A stretch of 64,000 bases of DNA, from positions 630,459 to 694,458 of the forward strand of contig NZ_KQ759763.1 of assembly GCF_001482195.1 (NCBI RefSeq), read 5' to 3'. The notes below the pieces were generated by a model that searched no databases, was not told the DNA's origin, and saw nothing but the letters and a program-made list of their open reading frames with translations. Position numbers and translations under genes: made by a program. The DNA is from Luteimonas abyssi (GTDB taxonomy: Bacteria; Pseudomonadota; Gammaproteobacteria; Xanthomonadales; Xanthomonadaceae). Shown here one piece after another: positions 8,869-17,482 of this stretch; position 1 is the first letter of the stretch, and each line of letters opens with the position of its first letter.

Positions 8869-10965
8869 ATGCGCAAGTTGCTCCTCCCCCTGTTCGTGTT
8901 CTCCGCCGGCCTGGCGATCATCGGCTGGATCGCCGCCGGTTACGTCGGCACCCACCTGCTGGCGCTGACCGTCACCGCACTGATCGGTGCGCTGTATCTG
9001 GCGGGTGTGCGCGAACTGGTGCGCGACCGCCAGGTCACCGCGACCCTGGACGCCGCGGTGGACGCGTTGTCCGAGCCGCCACAGGCGTTGGAGGCCTGGC
9101 TCGAGCGGATGGATCCGGCGCTGCGCGCGCCGGTGCGGCTGCGTGTGGAGGGCGAGCGGGTTCCGTTGCCGGGGCCGGCGCTGACGCCGTATCTGGTCGG
9201 CCTGTTGGTGCTGCTGGGCATGCTGGGCACGCTGCTGGGCATGACGATCATGCTCCGGGGCACCGGTCTGGCGCTTGAAAGCGCCGTGGACCTGCAGGCC
9301 ATGCGCGATTCCCTCGCTGCGCCCGTGCGTGGCCTGGGCGTGGCCTTCGGGACCTCGATCGCGGGCGTTGCGGCGTCCGCGGCGCTGGGCTGGCTGTCGG
9401 CATGGGTGCGCCGCGAGCGCGTGCGCGCTGTGCAGCGGCTCGACGCCGCCGCTGCGAGCCATCTGCGCGGTTTCTCCCGGGCGCAGCAGCGCGAAGCGGC
9501 ATTCGCGTTGCTGCAGCGCCAGACCGAGCAGATGCCGGCGCTCGTCGAACGCCTCCAGGCCATGATGGATGGCCTGGAGCGCCAGCAGCGCGCCGCCAAC
9601 GACGCATTGACGAGCCGGCAGGACGATTTCCATGCCCGCACCGAGGCCGTGTACGCACAGCTGGCGGGCGCGGTCGAGCGCTCGCTGCGCGAGAGCGTCG
9701 CCGAAAGCGCGCGCGCGGCCAGCGATGCGTTGCAGCCGACCGTGGAGGCCACGATGGCCGCGATCGCGCGCGAGACAGCGCAGTTGCATGCGGGCATCGG
9801 TCAGGCAGTGGACCGCCAGGTGGCCGGCGTGTCGGCGAGCCTGGAAGCCGCGGCCGCCCACGTGGATGCCGGCTGGCGCAGCGTTCACGACGATCAGCAG
9901 CAGACCCACGCGGCCCTGGTCCAGGCATTGCGCGAGGCGTTGAGCGAGGCCGGTGTCGGCTTCGGGCGACGCGCGGACGCCCTGATCGATGGTGTGTCCG
10001 CACATCTCCACGACGCGGGCGAGCGCCTCGCGACGGGTTGGCGCGAGGCACTGGCGCAGCAGGAGGCGGCTCATGCCGCACAGGCCGCGCGCCAGGCCGA
10101 GGCCATGGCCGAGGCGGCGACGGCGCTGGAGCGCCAGAACAGTGCTTCGCTGGCGGCGATCGAGCAGGTCCAGGCCCGGCAACAGGCGGCCCTGGCCGAA
10201 CAGGACACCCAGCGGCTGTCGGCATGGACGACGGCGCTGACCGGAATGGGCGCGACCCTGCGCGACGACTGGACGCGTGCGGGTGCGGACATGGCGGCGC
10301 AGCACCAGGCGGTGTGCGACACGCTGGTCAGTACCGCGGAGGAGATCACCGCGCAGACGCGCACGCATGCCGGCGAGACGCTCGCCGAGATTTCGCGGCT
10401 GGTCGACGCCGCGTCGGAGGCGCCGCGCGTGGCCGCCGACGTCGTGGCCGAGTTGCGCGAGAAGCTGTCCGACAGCATGGTGCGCGACACCGCGATGGTC
10501 GAGGAGCGCAATCGCCTGCTGGCGACGCTGGAAACCCTGCTCGGCGCCGTGACCCATGCGTCCACCGAGCAGCGCGCGGCGGTCGATGCGCTGGTCGAGA
10601 CATCCGCCGGCCTGCTCGAGCGCGTCGGCAGCGGCTTCGCGGCACGCGTGGACGCCGAGGCCGGGCGCCTCGACGCCGCCGCCGAGCGGGTGGCGATCGG
10701 CGCGGCCGATGTCGCCAGCCTCGGCGAGGCGTTCGCGGCGGCCGTGCGGACGTTCGGCGAGACCGGCCTGCAGCTGTCCACGCGGTTGGAAGGCGTCGAG
10801 TCCGCGCTGGAGAAATCCATCGCCCGCAGCGACGAACAGCTGGCCTACTACGTCGCGCAGGCACGTGAGGTGGTCGATCTCAGCCTGCTGGCGCAGAAGC
10901 AGATCGTCGACGACCTGCAGCGCCTGGGCGCACGCGACGCCGCCGCCGGAGCCACCCCGGCATGA
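8869..10965 (+). CDS. DUF802 protein: MotA/ZorA-like four-TM channel subunit with a long coiled-coil tail
   Basis: 698 aa. Four hydrophobic segments are readable: about 5-24, 27-47, 105-130 and 160-184. The third contains LGMLGTLLGM and the fourth AFGTSIAGVAASA, which look like the channel helices of MotA/TolQ/ExbB/ZorA proteins. After residue 190 nearly 500 residues are Ala/Gln/Glu/Arg-rich with heptad-like pattern, a cytoplasmic coiled-coil tail as in ZorA. The stop overlaps the next gene (ATGA), which encodes a MotB/OmpA-like partner. I infer an ion-driven stator-type motor subunit. DUF802 itself is annotated as function unknown. Confidence 0.8.
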   Translation: MRKLLLPLFVFSAGLAIIGWIAAGYVGTHLLALTVTALIGALYLAGVRELVRDRQVTATLDAAVDALSEPPQALEAWLERMDPALRAPVRLRVEGERVPLPGPALTPYLVGLLVLLGMLGTLLGMTIMLRGTGLALESAVDLQAMRDSLAAPVRGLGVAFGTSIAGVAASAALGWLSAWVRRERVRAVQRLDAAAASHLRGFSRAQQREAAFALLQRQTEQMPALVERLQAMMDGLERQQRAANDALTSRQDDFHARTEAVYAQLAGAVERSLRESVAESARAASDALQPTVEATMAAIARETAQLHAGIGQAVDRQVAGVSASLEAAAAHVDAGWRSVHDDQQQTHAALVQALREALSEAGVGFGRRADALIDGVSAHLHDAGERLATGWREALAQQEAAHAAQAARQAEAMAEAATALERQNSASLAAIEQVQARQQAALAEQDTQRLSAWTTALTGMGATLRDDWTRAGADMAAQHQAVCDTLVSTAEEITAQTRTHAGETLAEISRLVDAASEAPRVAADVVAELREKLSDSMVRDTAMVEERNRLLATLETLLGAVTHASTEQRAAVDALVETSAGLLERVGSGFAARVDAEAGRLDAAAERVAIGAADVASLGEAFAAAVRTFGETGLQLSTRLEGVESALEKSIARSDEQLAYYVAQAREVVDLSLLAQKQIVDDLQRLGARDAAAGATPA

Positions 10966-11672
10966 GCGTGGAATTCGAGGGCGAGGCGGGCGATACCTCG
11001 CCCGTCTGGGCCGCATTCGGCGATCTGATGTCGGTGCTGCTGGGCGCCTTCGTGCTGATCCTGGTCGGCGTGATCGGCGTGCAGTTGCAGCTGGAAACGC
11101 GGCTGCAGGAAGAGGTGCGCCAGCGTGCCGCCGAAGCGCAGCGCCTGCAGACACTGGAGCAGGCGTTGGCCGCGCCGTTGGCGTCCGGGCGGATCACCCT
11201 GGTCGACGGGCGGATCGGCATCAGCGGCAATGTGTTGTTCGCGCTGAATTCGGATCGCCTGCAGCCGGAGGGCGAGGATCTGCTGGCGAGCCTGGCGGGC
11301 CCACTGGCGGACTATCTGCAGTCGCGCGACGAGATCCTGATGGTCAGCGGGTTCACCGACGACCGTCCCATCCACGGCGGCAACCGGCGTTTCGCCGACA
11401 ACTGGGAGCTGTCCGCGCAGCGCGCGCTGACCGTGACCCGCGCGCTGGTAGCCGCCGGGGTGCCGCGCGCGTCGGTGTTCGCAGCGGCGTTCGGCGCCGA
11501 GCAGCCGGTGAGCTCCAACGCCGACGAGGCCGGGCGTGCGCGCAACCGCCGGGTGGAGATGGCACCGGTGCCGCGGCAGGCGGCTGCGGTACCCGGGGCC
11601 GGCCACGGACCTGAAGCCGATCGCGCACCCGGAGCGGGCGGGTCGCAAGCGCAGGCGCCCGATGCGCGCTGA
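10962..11672 (+). CDS. MotB/ZorB-like OmpA-domain protein
   Basis: 236 aa. A single N-terminal membrane helix (about 15-42) carries GDLMSVLL with Asp21 placed as the proton-accepting Asp of MotB, where the motif is ADFMTAMM. A short coiled coil (45-70) leads to an OmpA-like peptidoglycan-binding domain (80-200) with GFTDDRPI and the NRRVE ending. The C-terminal 30 residues are disordered and rich in Gly, Pro and Ala. It is translationally coupled by ATGA overlap to the MotA/ZorA-like gene before it. The pair has the composition of a 5:2 rotary motor (inference). Confidence 0.85.
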   Translation: MSVEFEGEAGDTSPVWAAFGDLMSVLLGAFVLILVGVIGVQLQLETRLQEEVRQRAAEAQRLQTLEQALAAPLASGRITLVDGRIGISGNVLFALNSDRLQPEGEDLLASLAGPLADYLQSRDEILMVSGFTDDRPIHGGNRRFADNWELSAQRALTVTRALVAAGVPRASVFAAAFGAEQPVSSNADEAGRARNRRVEMAPVPRQAAAVPGAGHGPEADRAPGAGGSQAQAPDAR

Positions 11673-12381
11673 CCCCGGCGATGCGTCGCCGCTCGCGGAT
11701 GCGACGGACATGACGTCGGAGATCGACGCCATGGGCGATGCGGACAGGGACGCGCTGCTCGCGCGTTGGCTGGCGCAGGGCGGTTCGTGCCGGGACCCCG
11801 TGCGCGTCCACTACATCGCGGCGCTGCGGCGTCGTGCCGCGCAGGCGCAGGGCCCGCTTCGGGACGCGCTCGACGCGCGGGTCGTCGCCTTGCTGCGCAC
11901 CTGCGCGCAGGAACTGGCGCAGCCCGACATGCCGAGGCGGGCGTCGTCGGCCGGCCGCGATCGCGCCGTCGATCCGCCGCATCCGCTCGCATCGGTGGTC
12001 GACGCGCTGGCGCAGCATGCCCGGATGCGTGCGGGCGCGGCGCAGGATGCCGGGCCGATGTCGTCGTTTCCGACGGCGCTGCCCGCGCTGGAGCCCGCGC
12101 GCAGGCAATGGGCGGACGTGCGCAGCCACAGCCGGCTGCAGGCGGCGATGGCGCCCCCCCCGGAGGATGCGGGACCGCTCAACTCCACCCACCTGGTGCA
12201 TCGGGCGTTCGCGACGATGCGCGCCGCGGCACCGGGCTATCTGCTGCACTTCCTGGATTACGTCGATGCCCTGTCGGGCCTGGAGCGGCTGCCGGGGCTG
12301 GGCGACGGTTCGACCGACGCCGGCCGCGTGGCCGAAGGGCGCAAGCGCGGCCGCGCCGCGCCACGCAAACGCCGCGGCTGA
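11662..12381 (+). CDS. DUF2894 family protein, last gene of the motor-like operon
   Basis: 239 aa, soluble and arginine-rich at the C-terminus ([13 protein letters not shown]). It resembles DUF2894, a family found beside DUF802/OmpA pairs in Xanthomonadaceae and Burkholderiales. A conserved-looking segment near 165-215 ([11 protein letters not shown], then [13 protein letters not shown]) is the most structured part. The ATG at 11662 overlaps the upstream gene by 11 bases; an internal ATG at 11710 is an alternative start. Role unknown; likely an accessory cytoplasmic factor of the membrane motor (inference). Confidence 0.75.
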   Translation: MRADPGDASPLADATDMTSEIDAMGDADRDALLARWLAQGGSCRDPVRVHYIAALRRRAAQAQGPLRDALDARVVALLRTCAQELAQPDMPRRASSAGRDRAVDPPHPLASVVDALAQHARMRAGAAQDAGPMSSFPTALPALEPARRQWADVRSHSRLQAAMAPPPEDAGPLNSTHLVHRAFATMRAAAPGYLLHFLDYVDALSGLERLPGLGDGSTDAGRVAEGRKRGRAAPRKRRG

Positions 12382-12484
12382 AGCGACGGTCGTCCGCCGG
12401 GTGCCCCGCGCGGCGGACGCGTGCCGAGGGGAACGGCTTCATGCGCAACGACCCTGCCTGCACGGCGCCTGCACCCGATGGATC

Positions 12485-12490
12485 TATACT
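12485..12490 (+). promoter_or_regulatory. Candidate -10 box for mqo
   Basis: TATACT in the 200 bp gap before mqo, 92 bases ahead of its start codon. A convincing -35 box at 17 bp is not visible. Confidence 0.3.
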
Positions 12491-12581
12491 CGGAACAGCC
12501 CTCCGGCCCCCGGCCGGACCGCCAGACCTTCCGGGTCAAGCCCGTCGCCGACCCTTCCCTCCCCCAAGGATTGCGGACGTC

Positions 12582-14279
12582 ATGAAGAGATTGCTCAAGG
12601 CCCTGGTTGGCCTGCTCGTGCTGTTGGCGATTGTCGGCGGCGTGTTCCTGTACTGGCCGCTGTTCCAGCGTTCGCCGCCGCCTGCCGACAACGACCAGCC
12701 CGTCGACGCGGTGCTGATCGGCGCCGGCGTGATGAGCGTGACGCTCGCCACGTACCTGCAGGAGCTGGAGCCCGACTGGCGCATCGAGCTCTACGAGCGC
12801 CTCGACGGTGTCGCCCTGGAAAGCTCCGACGGCTGGAACAACGCCGGCACCGGCCACTCCGGCTTCGCCGAACTCAACTACACCCCCGAACGCGACGACG
12901 GCAGCATCGAGACCGCCCGCGCGGTGGACATCGCCGAACAGTTCGAGGTCGCGCGCCAGTTCTGGGCCCACCAGGTCGAGCAGGGGCGGCTCGGTACGCC
13001 CTCCGACTTCATCAACGCCACCCCGCACATGAGCTTCGTGTGGGGCGACGACAACATCGACTACCTGCGCCGGCGCCACGCCGCGCTGTCGACCAACCCG
13101 TTGTTCCACGGCATGGAGTACTCCGAGGACCCGGCGCAGATCGCGGCGTGGGCGCCGTTGATGATGGAGGGGCGCGACCCGGCCCAGCGCATCGCCGCGA
13201 CCTGGATGCCGCTGGGTACCGACGTCAACTTCGGCGTGATCACCCGCCAGCTCACCGAGGGTCTGCAACGCAGTCCGAACTTCGCGCTGCACCTGCAACA
13301 CGAGGTGCGCCAGCTCGAACGCAACGACGACGGCACCTGGACCGTCGGTGTGCACGACCTGGCGACCGACAGCACGCGCTCGGTCAGGACGCGCTTCGTG
13401 TTCGTCGGGGCCGGCGGCGCGGCGCTGACGCTGCTGCAGCACTCGGGCATTCCCGAAGCGAAGGGCTACGGCGGTTTCCCGGTCGGCGGCCAGTTCCTGG
13501 CGACCGACAATCCCGCGATCACCGCCCGGCACGAGGTCAAGGCCTACGGCAAGGCGGAGGACGGATCGCCGCCGATGTCGGTACCGCACCTGGACGCGCG
13601 CATGCTCGACGGCAAGCCGGTGCTGCTGTTCGGCCCGTTCGCGCTGCAGAGCACGCGTTTCCTCAAGCACGGGTCGTGGTTCGACCTGTTCTCGTCGGTC
13701 AACAACCACAACGTGCTCGGCATGCTGCGCGTCGGTGCGGAGAACCGCGACCTGGTGGGCTATCTGATCGAGCAGGCGCGCCTGTCCGACGCGGATCGGC
13801 AGGCCGAGCTCGCCAAATACTATCCGGACGCCGATCCCGCCGACTGGCGTCTGGTGACCGCCGGCCAGCGCGTGCAGATCATCAAGCGGGATCCGGAGCG
13901 GGGCGCGGTGCTGGAGTTCGGGACCGAAATCGTCAGCGATGCCGACGGCAGCATCGCCGCCCTGCTGGGCGCTTCGCCGGGCGCCTCCACGTCGCCCAAG
14001 ATCATGCTCGACGTGCTGCAGCGCGCCTGGCCCGAGCGCATGCAGGGCGCTTGGCGCGAACGTATTCTCGACATCGTGCCGTCGTACGGACAGTCGCTGA
14101 ATCCTGACGTGGCATTGACCAATCGCATCCGCGGCATGACCAGCCGCGCGCTGCAACTGCCGCATCTGGAGGTGCCGGGCGCGCCGGTCGGTGACGGTCA
14201 GCCCGATGCCGCCAACGACGATGCGGCGCCCGATGCCGCGGCGACGCGCGAACTCGATCGCCGGATGCAGGCGCTCTGA
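12582..14279 (+). CDS. mqo: Malate:quinone oxidoreductase with N-terminal membrane anchor
   Basis: 565 aa. Oxidises malate to oxaloacetate and reduces quinone, an FAD-dependent alternative to malate dehydrogenase. The FAD motif [10 protein letters not shown] (about 47-56) and the downstream [14 protein letters not shown] block are the Mqo family signature. Unusually, the first 28 residues form a hydrophobic segment ([17 protein letters not shown]), whereas classical Mqo starts just before the FAD fold and is a peripheral membrane protein. The C-terminal 25 residues are a low-complexity Asp/Ala tail. An AAGGA stretch lies upstream of the chosen ATG. Monocistronic; a strong hairpin follows it. 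Confidence 0.93.
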   Translation: MKRLLKALVGLLVLLAIVGGVFLYWPLFQRSPPPADNDQPVDAVLIGAGVMSVTLATYLQELEPDWRIELYERLDGVALESSDGWNNAGTGHSGFAELNYTPERDDGSIETARAVDIAEQFEVARQFWAHQVEQGRLGTPSDFINATPHMSFVWGDDNIDYLRRRHAALSTNPLFHGMEYSEDPAQIAAWAPLMMEGRDPAQRIAATWMPLGTDVNFGVITRQLTEGLQRSPNFALHLQHEVRQLERNDDGTWTVGVHDLATDSTRSVRTRFVFVGAGGAALTLLQHSGIPEAKGYGGFPVGGQFLATDNPAITARHEVKAYGKAEDGSPPMSVPHLDARMLDGKPVLLFGPFALQSTRFLKHGSWFDLFSSVNNHNVLGMLRVGAENRDLVGYLIEQARLSDADRQAELAKYYPDADPADWRLVTAGQRVQIIKRDPERGAVLEFGTEIVSDADGSIAALLGASPGASTSPKIMLDVLQRAWPERMQGAWRERILDIVPSYGQSLNPDVALTNRIRGMTSRALQLPHLEVPGAPVGDGQPDAANDDAAPDAAATRELDRRMQAL

Positions 14280-14313
14280 TCCGGGCGGTGGGCGCGTCGG
14301 CGCCTGCCGACCA

Positions 14314-14335
14314 CGCGGGGCCCGTCGGCCCCGCG
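14314..14335. terminator. Terminator hairpin between mqo and the esterase gene
   Basis: A perfect 9 bp stem, cgcggggcc with ggccccgcg around a cgtc tetraloop, lies in the 60 bp gap between two convergent genes. There is no T-run, so it may need Rho or act only as an mRNA 3' stabiliser. Confidence 0.55.
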
Positions 14336-14339
14336 CGAT

Positions 14340-15236
14340 TCACTCGGCAGCCGCGGTGGCGGCCTGCGCGATGTCCTCGCGAAACAGCCAGCGCATCGCG
14401 CGCCCGTAGGCTTCACCGATGCTGGCCGCGTGTGTGCCGTCCGGAAGGACATCGAGTTGCAGGGCCCACGGGCGATCCGGGTGGGCGTGCCAGTGCGCGT
14501 ACCACGCCTGCGCGCCCACCACACGGAATCCCGCGTCGCGTGCGCCGCTCGCCAGCACCACGCGGGGCTCTTCCGTGGCCGGCGGTCGCGGCGTGGCCGG
14601 TGGGAGGAACAGCGCTTCGCGATCGCGGCTGAGGGCCGGGTTGCTCGCGATCCGCCCCCAGAACAGGTCAGGCGCCTGCAGCGCCGACCAGAGCACGAAG
14701 TAGCCCGAGCGCGATTGGCCCAACAGGACCCGCCGGGTCGTCTCGATGCGATAGCGGGCCTCGGTGGCCGGGAGCAGCTCCTCGCGCAGGAAGTCCAGGA
14801 ACGCCGGGGCGCCGCCTTCGTCCGCCGGCGTGTCGGCGCCCGGCGCCGAGAAATCGACGTGACGCTTGTTCACCGCTGGATCGAAGCTGCCGTACGCGAT
14901 GCCCACGACAATGGCGTCCGGCAGACGGACGTCGTAGTGCAGGAACAGGTGCGTGGGCGCCAGCAACGGAAACAGGCTGTCGCCGTCGAGGACGTAGACG
15001 ACCGGCCAACGTCGGTCCGGCTGGGCCTCGTAGGCTTCGGGCAGCCTGACATGGATGTGATACGTGCGGTCGGTGTACCGCGACGGCTGCTCGAAGTGAT
15101 CGCCGGCCAGGGCCGGCAGATGCGCCGTCGGATGTGGCGATGCCGGTGCCGGCTGCGCGATCGATACCATCGACAGCATGACGAGCGCGCTCCAGGCGAC
15201 CGGGATGCTGCGGGCGGAACGAGACGTGCGTGCCAT
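14340..15236 (-). CDS. Exported alpha/beta-hydrolase (esterase family, IroE/esterase-D-like)
   Basis: 298 aa with a signal peptide (residues 1-32, ending near PAPAS). The fold follows the putative esterase family: YVLDGDSLF near 85-93 and the nucleophile elbow GQSRSGYF, where the first Ser of SRS is the likely nucleophile. The catalytic His is probably in PDGTHAAS near the C-terminus. Related proteins include IroE-type siderophore esterases and other periplasmic serine esterases; the substrate cannot be told. The start at 15236 is supported by AGAAGGA just upstream. A frame extension of 21 codons upstream exists but would disrupt the signal peptide. Confidence 0.8.
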   Translation of the reverse strand: MARTSRSARSIPVAWSALVMLSMVSIAQPAPASPHPTAHLPALAGDHFEQPSRYTDRTYHIHVRLPEAYEAQPDRRWPVVYVLDGDSLFPLLAPTHLFLHYDVRLPDAIVVGIAYGSFDPAVNKRHVDFSAPGADTPADEGGAPAFLDFLREELLPATEARYRIETTRRVLLGQSRSGYFVLWSALQAPDLFWGRIASNPALSRDREALFLPPATPRPPATEEPRVVLASGARDAGFRVVGAQAWYAHWHAHPDRPWALQLDVLPDGTHAASIGEAYGRAMRWLFREDIAQAATAAAE

Positions 15237-15255
15237 CGGAAGATCCTTCTCGCGC

Positions 15256-15309
15256 GGGGTCGCCGCATGGTGCGGTACCCGTCCGCCTCGCGCCAGCATG
15301 GTCGGCGAC
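15256..15309. repeat. Copy A of a 54 bp imperfect repeat
   Basis: This stretch, upstream of the esterase start, matches 29206-29259 in the same orientation at 46 of 54 positions, with the shared core cgccgcatggtgcg. It lies in non-coding DNA at both places. Two copies only were noticed in this window; similarity fades on either side. Confidence 0.5.
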
Positions 15310-15362
15310 TGCTGCAGCGAAGTGTGGCGTGACGGTGGACGCGGCGTGGCGTGCCCGGTGTC

Positions 15363-16325
15363 CTATGGATCGGGTGCCGACACAGGCAGCGGATCACCGG
15401 CCAGTTTCATCGCATACAACGCGGCACCGTAGTGCGGCTCGAAGCGGGGCGGCTGCAGGACGAACACGGGTCCGTGCGTGCGCAGCGCGTCCGAGAGGGG
15501 CGCGAGCAGCAGGTCGCCGGCGCTGAAGGCGCCGCCGGAGTAGGACACGGGAATCGTCTCGTCGTCCTCGAAATGCAGGGCCTGCCGCACCGCCTGCACG
15601 ATCAGCGCGAGTTCCTCGCCTGCGCGCCGGTAGATCCCGGCCGCGACCGTATCGCCCTCGCGTGCGGCCTGGGCCACCAGCAGCGACAGCCGTGCGACCT
15701 GGTCTCGGGCGAGGGCGTCGGGGCCGTGGATGCGCGCGCAGAGGTCGAGCTCTTGCGCCAGTCCGAGGTGCGCTGCGAACGCGTCCAGCAAGGGACTGCG
15801 CGGCAGGCGCCCGTCGCTCATCCGGGAGCAGGCGTTCAGGCCCTGCACCGCGATCCAGTACGCCGACCCCTCGTCGGACAGCACTTCGCCCCAGCCGCCG
15901 GCGCGGGCGGCCGCGCCCTGCCGCTGGCCGTAGCCGATCGAGCCGGTCCCGGCGACGATGTTGACGCCGTCGGCGCAGGCCAGCGAGCCGGCCCAGCCGC
16001 AGATCATGTCGTTGCCGCAGGTGTAGCGGTCGTGGCCGAGGAGCGCCTGCGGGATCGCGTCGAGCTGGGGCGTGACCGCGCTGTCTTCGCCGTGGGCCGG
16101 CAGGCCCACGAACGCGTGCCCGATGGCGCCGGCGTCGGCACCGGCCAGCGCCAGCACCTCGCCGATGCCGTCGGCGAGGATCGCGCGCACGCCGTCGAGA
16201 CCGACCTGCGGGTGGTAGGTGGTGCCGCGCCGGACCTCGGCCAGCACCCGGCCGGCCGCATCGATCAGCACGAAGCGGGTCTTGGTGCCGCCGCCGTCGA
16301 CGCCGAGGTAGCAGGTCGCGCTCAT
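15363..16325 (-). CDS. BadF/BcrA-fold sugar kinase (N-acetylhexosamine kinase-like)
   Basis: 320 aa. ASKHA-fold kinase: the phosphate-1 loop GVDGGGTKTRF is at residues 8-18, and a second nucleotide-binding block is at VAGTGSIGYG. Characterised relatives include N-acetylglucosamine kinase of the BadF family. The gene is last in a five-gene operon and overlaps the stop of the AgaS gene by 4 bp. From the neighbours I infer phosphorylation of GalNAc or galactosamine to the 6-phosphate, the job done by AgaK in other GalNAc pathways. GlcNAc kinase is the alternative. Confidence 0.82.
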   Translation of the reverse strand: MSATCYLGVDGGGTKTRFVLIDAAGRVLAEVRRGTTYHPQVGLDGVRAILADGIGEVLALAGADAGAIGHAFVGLPAHGEDSAVTPQLDAIPQALLGHDRYTCGNDMICGWAGSLACADGVNIVAGTGSIGYGQRQGAAARAGGWGEVLSDEGSAYWIAVQGLNACSRMSDGRLPRSPLLDAFAAHLGLAQELDLCARIHGPDALARDQVARLSLLVAQAAREGDTVAAGIYRRAGEELALIVQAVRQALHFEDDETIPVSYSGGAFSAGDLLLAPLSDALRTHGPVFVLQPPRFEPHYGAALYAMKLAGDPLPVSAPDP

Positions 16326-17482
16326 GCGTCCAGCGGATGCAGGCGCACGCCCTGCACCACGCGGTTGACCGTGCCCTGGCGGTTCGGGTTGTCGGGGGTG
16401 AGGCCTGCGGCGCGCGAGGCGTGGAAGGCGAACAACTGCGCCACGATGACGTAGGGCCAAAGCAGGTCGACGTCCGGCGCGTGCGCCATGTCGGGCACCA
16501 GGATGGCGTCGCGATCGCCGTCGGCGACCGGGCGGGTGGCGACGGCCACCACGCGCGCGGCGACGCCGTCGTTGCGCAGTTCCTCGAGCAGGTCGAGATC
16601 GTAGCGGCGTGTGGTCGGGTCGTTGGAGACGAACACGAACACCAGCGTCCGTGGATTGAGGAAGGTCTTCGGGCCGTGCCGGAAGCCCATCGGGGATTCG
16701 AATGCCGTCGCGACGCCGCCGTTGGTCAGTTCGCCGAGCTTGAGCGACGCCTCGCGCGACAGGCCCTTGAACAGGCCGCTGCCGAGATAGACCACGCGTT
16801 CGAAGCCGTGCAGCGCCAGCGCCTGGGTCGGCGCGCCCGCATCCTCCAGCACCCGCGCGGCCGCTTCGACGATCGCCCCGACCCGGTCGTCCAGCACGTG
16901 CGGGGCACTCAGCGCCGCCAGGGTGGCGTACATCATGCAGCTGAAGCTGGAGGTCATCGCGAAGCTGACGTCGTGGGTCTCCTCTGGCAGCAGCAGGGTC
17001 ATGGTCTCGCGCACCGCGACCTTGCCCAGGGCGCCGTCGGCATTGCAGGTCACGATCAGGTGGCGCACGTCGCCGACCAGGGTCTCGGCGAGTTCGACGG
17101 CCGCCACGCTCTCGGGGCTGTTGCCTGAGCGGCCGAACGAGACCAGCAGCAGGGGCTGGGCCGGATCCAGGTAGAGCCGGGGGGCGCTGACCAGGTCGGT
17201 GGTGGCCACGGCATCGACGCGGGCGGCCAACTGGCGGTCGAGCAACGGCGCCAGGCACTCGCCGATGTAGGACGAGGTGCCGGCACCGGTGAGGATCACC
17301 CGCGCGGCCGGGTCGCCGGTCACCGGGCCGACGAAGGAGGCGAGCCGGTCGGCGAGGTCGGCCACCAGCGCGTGGGTCCGCGCGATCATCGCCGGCTGCT
17401 GTTCGATCTCGCGTGCCGTCCACAGGGCGCCGCCGGCGTCCAGGTCCGGCTCCGGAATGCCGAGGGTTTCAACGGGTTTCAT
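16322..17482 (-). CDS. agaS: AgaS: SIS-domain galactosamine-6-phosphate deaminase/isomerase
   Basis: 386 aa, nearly the length of E. coli AgaS (384). Known role of AgaS: galactosamine-6-phosphate to tagatose-6-phosphate plus ammonia. Matches are readable along the whole chain: ILTGAGTSSYIGE, then SFGRSGNSPESVAAVELAE, then MTSSFSCMM, then the YLGSGLFKGLSREASLKLGELT block and the ending GTVNRVVQGVRLHP. Both SIS sugar-phosphate-binding domains are complete. An ATG at 17497 is an alternative start; 17482 fits the family length better and overlaps the GatZ/KbaZ stop by 14 bp. This gene is the best pointer to GalNAc/galactosamine catabolism for the operon. Confidence 0.9.
   Translation of the reverse strand: MKPVETLGIPEPDLDAGGALWTAREIEQQPAMIARTHALVADLADRLASFVGPVTGDPAARVILTGAGTSSYIGECLAPLLDRQLAARVDAVATTDLVSAPRLYLDPAQPLLLVSFGRSGNSPESVAAVELAETLVGDVRHLIVTCNADGALGKVAVRETMTLLLPEETHDVSFAMTSSFSCMMYATLAALSAPHVLDDRVGAIVEAAARVLEDAGAPTQALALHGFERVVYLGSGLFKGLSREASLKLGELTNGGVATAFESPMGFRHGPKTFLNPRTLVFVFVSNDPTTRRYDLDLLEELRNDGVAARVVAVATRPVADGDRDAILVPDMAHAPDVDLLWPYVIVAQLFAFHASRAAGLTPDNPNRQGTVNRVVQGVRLHPLDA

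Noticed and set aside
8542..11154. Long antisense open frame opposite the DUF802 gene
   Set aside because: Arg/Ala/His-rich shadow of the coiled-coil coding sequence; no start signal or family match.
8187..12381. Calling the motor-like operon a Zorya defence system
   Set aside because: No ZorC, ZorD helicase or ZorE nuclease gene is adjacent, and the flanking genes are housekeeping. Only the motor-pair similarity is supported.
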